Assembly: GCA_004555335.1 (NCBI GenBank)
Contig: SFII01000053.1
Location: 1 to 9,376 of the forward strand
Direction: 5' to 3'
DNA from: Coriobacteriaceae bacterium
Lineage (GTDB): Bacteria; Actinomycetota; Coriobacteriia; Coriobacteriales; Eggerthellaceae
DNA: 9,376 nt
Shown: one piece after another, positions 5,173 to 9,376 of the stretch
Numbering within the stretch: position 1 is the stretch's first letter
Layout: each line of letters opens with the position of its first letter
The notes under the pieces: model-generated
What the model saw: only the letters and a program-made list of their open reading frames with translations
Databases searched by the model: none
Told to the model about the DNA's origin: nothing
Position numbers and translations under genes: made by a program

Positions 5173-5178
5173 TAGAAT
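5173..5178 (+). promoter_or_regulatory. Possible internal -10 box before the DUF948-like gene
   Basis: TAGAAT follows the rarA stop directly and lies 33 bases before the ATG at 5212. No -35 match is seen. It could add a start inside the rarA-alaS run. The ribosome site used is AAAGGA (5198-5203), 8 bases before the ATG. Confidence 0.22.
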
Positions 5179-5211
5179 GACGGAATTGCCCGATATGAAA
5201 GGATTGCGCCC

Positions 5212-5784
5212 ATGGAAGCTTCAGCAGTAGTCCAGATCATCCTTCCCATCGTATTCATCGTCGTGGGTGTGGCGCTCGTTTGGCTTCTGGTCGAGCTGGT
5301 CCGTACCGTGAAGACCGCGAGGAAGACCGTCGAGGAAATCCACGCCCAGGTCAGCCCTACCCTCGAGCAGGTTCAGAAGATCACTGCCGACATCCAGCCG
5401 GCTATCGCGAAGATCGATCCTTTGGTCGAGCGGGTTTCGCTGACCGTCGATGCGGCCAATCTGGAGATGATGCGCGTCGATTCCATCCTGGAGGACGTCA
5501 ACTCGGTGACCGAGGCCCTTTCTTCCACCACGCTCGCCCTCGACAATGTCGCGAATGCCCCGCTCAATGTCGTGAACAACGTTTCCAGCCGCGTGCATAA
5601 CATCCTCAAGGGCCGCAAGAGCAGTGAGAGCTCTTCCAGCCTTGCCGATGCCAAGGCGCGCAGCGAAAGGAAGCCCGAGAGGTCCCGCCTGAGGGAAACC
5701 GCCCCCAAGGCCGATTCCGCGATCGAGGGCGGTGCCGAGGGTGCAGATTCTGCTGCCCCCGGATCGATCGAGCAGTCCGAATAG
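5212..5784 (+). CDS. DUF948-like membrane-anchored coiled-coil protein
   Basis: This 190-residue protein of unknown biochemical function is anchored by one N-terminal membrane helix (residues about 6-28, VVQIILPIVFIVVGVALVWL) with no cleavage site. A long amphipathic helical region follows (about 30-130: ELVRTVKTARKTVEEIHAQV, later VQKITADIQPAIAKIDPLVE and VDSILEDVNSVTEALSSTT), with the regular hydrophobic spacing of DUF948 proteins. The last 55 residues are polar, Ser/Lys/Arg then Asp/Glu/Ala-rich, and probably disordered (GRKSSESSSSLADAKARSER). DUF948 proteins near alaS and rarA-like genes are common in actinobacteria, which supports the call. The gene lies 39 bases after rarA and 7 bases before the permease gene, so it is probably co-transcribed. 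It may act at the envelope, but nothing in the sequence says how. Confidence 0.75.
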   Translation: MEASAVVQIILPIVFIVVGVALVWLLVELVRTVKTARKTVEEIHAQVSPTLEQVQKITADIQPAIAKIDPLVERVSLTVDAANLEMMRVDSILEDVNSVTEALSSTTLALDNVANAPLNVVNNVSSRVHNILKGRKSSESSSSLADAKARSERKPERSRLRETAPKADSAIEGGAEGADSAAPGSIEQSE

Positions 5785-5791
5785 GAAGCCG

Positions 5792-7198
5792 ATGCAGCCT
5801 GATTCCGAAAAGCAGCCCAGCAAGCTGGCGGTCAGATCCCTTCAGTGGCGCTTGGCGCTCTATGTGGTCTGGACGCTTATCGGCGTTTCCATCCTGGTTT
5901 ACTTTTCCGGCAATGTCTTGGATGTGCTCTCTATTCCCGTGGGCATCATCGTATGGACCACCATCCTGGTGTTCACCTTGCGGGGCCTGGTCGAAAAGCT
6001 CTGCGACAGGGGAGTGCCCAGGGCCGCGGCGGTGGCTATCGCCTTCCTGACCTTATTCGTGGCGATCGCGCTTATCGTGCTCTTGGCGAAACCCCTCTTC
6101 GTGGGGGGCGGAGGTGCCGACGAGTTCATGTCGAGCGTGTCATCTTCCGTTTCCGGTATCCAGGGTTATGTCGAAGGGCTCTATAACGACTACCCGCAGA
6201 TCTTCTCCGATCCCACCGTCATGACCTGGATCGAATCGTCTCTGGGCAGTCTCGTCGCCTATGGCGAGAAGGCGGTATCCGGTCTCGCGCAGAACATGGT
6301 CAGCTTCGCCGGGTTCACCGTGAACGCACTCATGTGCATCATGTTCTCGCTTGTCACCGCATTCTGGCTGTTGCTCGAGATGCCCCGCATGCGCGGCGAG
6401 TTGAAGCGCCTGTTCGGGGGGAAGATCATCGAGGATCTCGATTTTCTGGGGAGCACCTTCTCCCGCGTGCTCGGCGGCTTCATCAAGGGCATGGCGATCC
6501 AGTGCCTGGTGATCGGCGTAGGATGCGGCCTGGCTTTCACGCTTATCGGATTCCCCAATGCACCCGTTTATGCATTGGTGGTTGCGGCGTGCAACATCCT
6601 TCCCGTGCTCGGCCAATGGGTGGGCGTTGCGGTGATCGCCTTCGTCTGCCTGTTCACCGATACCATGACGGCGATTCTCATGATCGTGGCCACTCTGGTC
6701 ATCCAGCGCTTCGTCTATATGTTCATCTACCCGAAGATCATGGCTGATTCGGTCGATGTCCATCCCGTGCTGATCATCATCTGCATGATGGTGGGGTATG
6801 CTCTTGGGGGCACATTGAGCGGCGTCATGGGCAGTTTGGTGGGCATTTTGGTGTCCATCCCGCTTGCAGCCGTTGCAAAGGCGATGTTCGTCTACTATTT
6901 CGAGAAGAAGACGGGACGTCATCTGGTTGCAGAAGACGGGGTGTTCTTCAAAGGAGTGCCGAATGCCGGGGAGGTTCCCGACCCCCATCACAATGCGACA
7001 TCCCCGCATCCGGTGGCGTATGCGAAATCGCAGTCATCATCCGACTGCCTCGCGCGGCTTCGGTATAGGGTTTCCGCATCCGCCCGTTCGAAACCGTCCG
7101 ATCCACAGGACGTGCAAGAGGACGGTGCGGGATCCGGCAAGGCCCGGGAAGAATCCGGTTGCGGGTCGGATGGCTGCCCGAAAGATACGAGAGGATAA
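5792..7198 (+). CDS. AI-2E-family (TqsA/YrrI-like) membrane permease with an unusual C-terminal tail
   Basis: This is a polytopic membrane protein of 468 residues. Visible in order: three N-terminal helices (RLALYVVWTLIGVSILVYF, IPVGIIVWTTILVFTLRGLV, AVAIAFLTLFVAIALIVLLA); an extramembrane region at about 110-180; then about five more helices, including VNALMCIMFSLVTAFWLLLE and IQCLVIGVGCGLAFTLIGF. The conserved AI-2E features follow: NILPVLGQWVG and YPKIMADSVDVHPVLIII, then GTLSGVMGSLVGILVSIPLA. Named members export autoinducer-2 or ions, but most have no known substrate and I assign none. The start at 5792 uses AGGAA overlapping the upstream stop and gives a normal N-terminus; an in-frame ATG at 5732 would add proline-rich sequence inside the previous gene. 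Residues from about 396 onward are polar, not family-like, with poorer codon bias (AGG, CCA, CAA). YrrI of Bacillus subtilis lies near alaS, so the context fits. Confidence 0.88.
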   Translation: MQPDSEKQPSKLAVRSLQWRLALYVVWTLIGVSILVYFSGNVLDVLSIPVGIIVWTTILVFTLRGLVEKLCDRGVPRAAAVAIAFLTLFVAIALIVLLAKPLFVGGGGADEFMSSVSSSVSGIQGYVEGLYNDYPQIFSDPTVMTWIESSLGSLVAYGEKAVSGLAQNMVSFAGFTVNALMCIMFSLVTAFWLLLEMPRMRGELKRLFGGKIIEDLDFLGSTFSRVLGGFIKGMAIQCLVIGVGCGLAFTLIGFPNAPVYALVVAACNILPVLGQWVGVAVIAFVCLFTDTMTAILMIVATLVIQRFVYMFIYPKIMADSVDVHPVLIIICMMVGYALGGTLSGVMGSLVGILVSIPLAAVAKAMFVYYFEKKTGRHLVAEDGVFFKGVPNAGEVPDPHHNATSPHPVAYAKSQSSSDCLARLRYRVSASARSKPSDPQDVQEDGAGSGKAREESGCGSDGCPKDTRG

Positions 7199-7251
7199 GT
7201 AAAGCGGCTGGCACGCCTGCCGCGTACGAAGATAGATAGGAAAGAATGCCG

Positions 7252-9376
7252 ATGAGATACATGAGCACCGCGGAAATCCGCGAGAAGTACCTTCGCTACT
7301 TCGAAGAAAAGGGCTGCAAGCGCATGCCCTCCTCGTCTTTGATCCCCGACGATCCCAGCCTGCTGCTCACCAGTGCGGGTATGGTCCAGTTCAAGCCCTA
7401 CTTCCTCCAGCAGAAGCATCTGGAATCCCCCTATATCGGTACCACGACCGTCCAGAAGTGCGTCCGCACCAACGACATCGACATCATCGGCACCGACGGC
7501 CGCCATCTGAGCTTCTTCGAGATGCTGGGCAACTTCAGCTTCGGCGAGTATTTCAAGAAGGAGATGTGCGAGTGGGCGCTCGACTTCTCCGTGAATGAGC
7601 TGGAACTTCCCATGGATAGGCTCTACTTCACCGTCTTCGAGGACGATGACGAGACCATCGAGATCTGGAAGAGCCTGGGTGTGGACGAAAGCCACATCAC
7701 CCGTCTGGGCGAAGACGACAACTTCTGGCGCGCCGGCCCCACCGGCCCCTGCGGTCCCTGCTCCGAGCTGTACTTCGACCAGGGCGAGCATGTGGGTTGC
7801 GGCAGCCCCGATTGCGCCCCCGGTTGCGACTGCGACCGCTTCCTGGAGTACTGGAACTGCGTGTTCACCCAGTATGACGGCCAGGAAGACGGCACCCTGG
7901 CGCCCCTGCCCAAGAAGAACATCGACACCGGCATGGGCTTGGAGCGCATCGCCGCGATCATGCAGGGCGTCCAGAGCAACTTCGATACCGATGTGCTGCA
8001 TGGCCTCATCGAGGTGGGCGAGCGCCTGAGCGGCCGCAAGTACGGTGAATGCGAAGCCGACGACATGGCACTGCGCGTCATGGCGGACCACTCCCGTGCG
8101 GTGACCTTCATGATCGCCGACGGCATCCTGCCCTCCAACGAAGGCCGCGGCTACGTCCTGCGACGACTGCTCCGCCGTGCCGTCATGAAGGGCCAGCTGC
8201 TGGGCATCGAAGGCGCGTTCATGCGCAACTACGTCGACCAGATCATCGAGGTGATGGGCGAGGTCTATCCCGAGGCCGTGGAAAACCGCAACCTCATCTG
8301 CAGCGTCGTCGAAAACGAGGAAGAGCGCTTCGGCGCGACCCTGTCCCAGGGCCGTGCATTCCTGGCGGAAACCCTGGGAGAGCTTTCCGGCAAGGTTCTT
8401 TCCGGCAAGGTGGCCTTCACCCTGCACGACACCTATGGCTTCCCCCTGGAGGTAACCCAGGAAATCTGCGCCGAGCAGGGCATCGAGGTCGACACCCAGG
8501 AGTTCGCAGAATGCATGCAGCAGCAGCGCGAGCGTGCGCGTGCCGCGACCAAGGGCGACGCCGAAGCCGCCTGGTCCACCTATGACGGCACCATGACCGC
8601 CATCCTCGAGCAGGTCGGTGAAACCGATTTCTGCGGATACACCAAGAACCAGGCGGATTGCAAAGTGCTCGCATTGGTGAAGGACGGCGCGCGCGTCGAC
8701 AGCCTGAAGGCGGGCGAACAGGGCGGCATCGTGCTGGAGAAGACTCCCTTCTACGCCGAGAAGGGCGGCCAGGTGGGCGACACCGGCATCATCTACGCAC
8801 CCGATATGCGCGCAACCGTCACCGATACCCAGGAACCCGAAAAGGGCCTGGTCGTCCATTACGTGCGCGTCGAAGAAGGCCAGATCGCCGAGGGTTCCCA
8901 GGTCCGCGCCTCCATCGACTCCCTGCGCCGCGAACGCATCCGCCGCAACCACAGTGCCACCCACATCCTGCATTGGGCCCTGCGCGAGGTGCTGGGCGAC
9001 CATGTCAAGCAGGCAGGTAGCCTGGTTGCCCCCGACCGCCTTCGCTTCGACTTCACCCATTTCGAGGGAGCCACCCGCGAGCAGCTCGCCGAGGTGGAGC
9101 GCCTGGCCAACCGCAAGATCATGGAAAACCATCGTGTGAACACCTATGAGACCAGCCTGGTCTCCGCGCGCGAAGCGGGAGTTACCGGCCTGTTCGGCGA
9201 AAAGTACGGCGAGTTCGTCCGCGTTGTCGACATGGAGGGCTTCAGCCAGGAGCTGTGCGGCGGCACGCATGTTTCCGCAACCAGCGAAATCGGCCTGGTG
9301 AAGATCATCTCCGAGGGCAGCGTCGGCTCCAACCTGCGCCGTATCGAGGCGGTCACCAGCTTCGACGCCCTCGAAT
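7252..9376 (+). CDS. alaS: Alanyl-tRNA synthetase, 3' end beyond the window
   Basis: AlaRS charges tRNA-Ala and hydrolyses mischarged Ser- or Gly-tRNA-Ala. About 708 of the usual 870-880 residues are present, and the frame is open at the last base. The class II core is intact: TSAGMVQFKPYF, then GRHLSFFEMLGNFSFGEYF, GPTGPCGPCSEL (C167, C170) and motif 3 DTGMGLERI (225-233). After the tRNA-recognition domain, the editing domain has HSATH (H567, H571) and CGGTH (C669, H673), the four metal ligands of the family. A Cys-rich insert, CGSPDCAPGCDC (183-194), follows the CGPC motif. The C-Ala domain is outside the window. Three in-frame ATGs occur (7246, 7252, 7261). I chose 7252 (MRYMSTAEIREKYL, the family start) with AGGAAAG about 8-10 bases upstream; 7246 leaves only about 4 bases of spacing. 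The 53-base gap to the permease holds no T-box, so co-transcription from upstream is likely. Confidence 0.97.
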   Translation, partial: MRYMSTAEIREKYLRYFEEKGCKRMPSSSLIPDDPSLLLTSAGMVQFKPYFLQQKHLESPYIGTTTVQKCVRTNDIDIIGTDGRHLSFFEMLGNFSFGEYFKKEMCEWALDFSVNELELPMDRLYFTVFEDDDETIEIWKSLGVDESHITRLGEDDNFWRAGPTGPCGPCSELYFDQGEHVGCGSPDCAPGCDCDRFLEYWNCVFTQYDGQEDGTLAPLPKKNIDTGMGLERIAAIMQGVQSNFDTDVLHGLIEVGERLSGRKYGECEADDMALRVMADHSRAVTFMIADGILPSNEGRGYVLRRLLRRAVMKGQLLGIEGAFMRNYVDQIIEVMGEVYPEAVENRNLICSVVENEEERFGATLSQGRAFLAETLGELSGKVLSGKVAFTLHDTYGFPLEVTQEICAEQGIEVDTQEFAECMQQQRERARAATKGDAEAAWSTYDGTMTAILEQVGETDFCGYTKNQADCKVLALVKDGARVDSLKAGEQGGIVLEKTPFYAEKGGQVGDTGIIYAPDMRATVTDTQEPEKGLVVHYVRVEEGQIAEGSQVRASIDSLRRERIRRNHSATHILHWALREVLGDHVKQAGSLVAPDRLRFDFTHFEGATREQLAEVERLANRKIMENHRVNTYETSLVSAREAGVTGLFGEKYGEFVRVVDMEGFSQELCGGTHVSATSEIGLVKIISEGSVGSNLRRIEAVTSFDALE

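Noticed and set aside
5177..5230. A 17-codon open frame (MTELPDM...) between rarA and the DUF948-like gene
   Set aside because: It has no ribosome site of its own, it is very short, and it overlaps the true start at 5212.
7199..7251. T-box or other leader riboswitch before alaS
   Set aside because: Only 53 bases are available, with no T-box sequence and no terminator stem.
6988..9270. A 760-codon open frame on the minus strand antisense to alaS
   Set aside because: It mirrors the G/C third-position bias of alaS. The plus strand carries all AlaRS motifs, while the antisense protein is rich in His, Ala, Gly and Asp with no recognisable domain.

Overview
The window looks like chromosomal DNA from a GC-rich Gram-positive, most likely an actinobacterium of the class Coriobacteriia (Eggerthella/Slackia-like). 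This is an inference. It rests on strong G/C third-position bias, the protein flavour of AlaRS, RarA and GalU, the rarA / DUF948-like / AI-2E permease / alaS order, and AT-rich -10 boxes without clear -35 boxes. I see no prophage, insertion sequence, CRISPR array, tRNA or rRNA.

Layout. (1) 1-746: the 3' end of an MFS-type transporter gene faces the remnant of a PaaI-family hotdog thioesterase gene that carries an internal out-of-frame deletion. (2) 938-1805: galU (UTP-glucose-1-phosphate uridylyltransferase), a single gene closed by a strong intrinsic terminator. (3) 1804-2335: a 530-base stretch without a credible protein gene. Its minus strand can encode a small RNA with a TATAAT box, three hairpins, repeated CCUCC (anti-Shine-Dalgarno-like) segments mostly in unpaired positions, and a terminator-like end. 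(4) 2336-3499: a two-gene unit made of a homocysteine S-methyltransferase-fold protein that has lost its zinc-binding cysteines, then an 88-residue protein of unknown function. (5) 3507-3678, minus strand: a roughly 172-nt structured RNA whose architecture (long closing helix, central bubble with a small hairpin on its 3' strand, apical arm, U-run end) fits 6S RNA. It is divergent from rarA. (6) 3853-9376: a co-directional run of rarA (apparently leaderless), a DUF948-like membrane-anchored coiled-coil protein, an AI-2E-family permease and alaS, which runs off the end of the window.

The protein genes are mostly housekeeping: sugar-nucleotide supply for the envelope (galU), replication-fork maintenance (rarA) and tRNA-Ala charging (alaS). 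The most interesting material is between them: two candidate minus-strand RNAs, the zinc-less methyltransferase homologue with its small partner, and the broken thioesterase. All function calls come from reading the translated sequence and from knowledge of the families. No database search was run.
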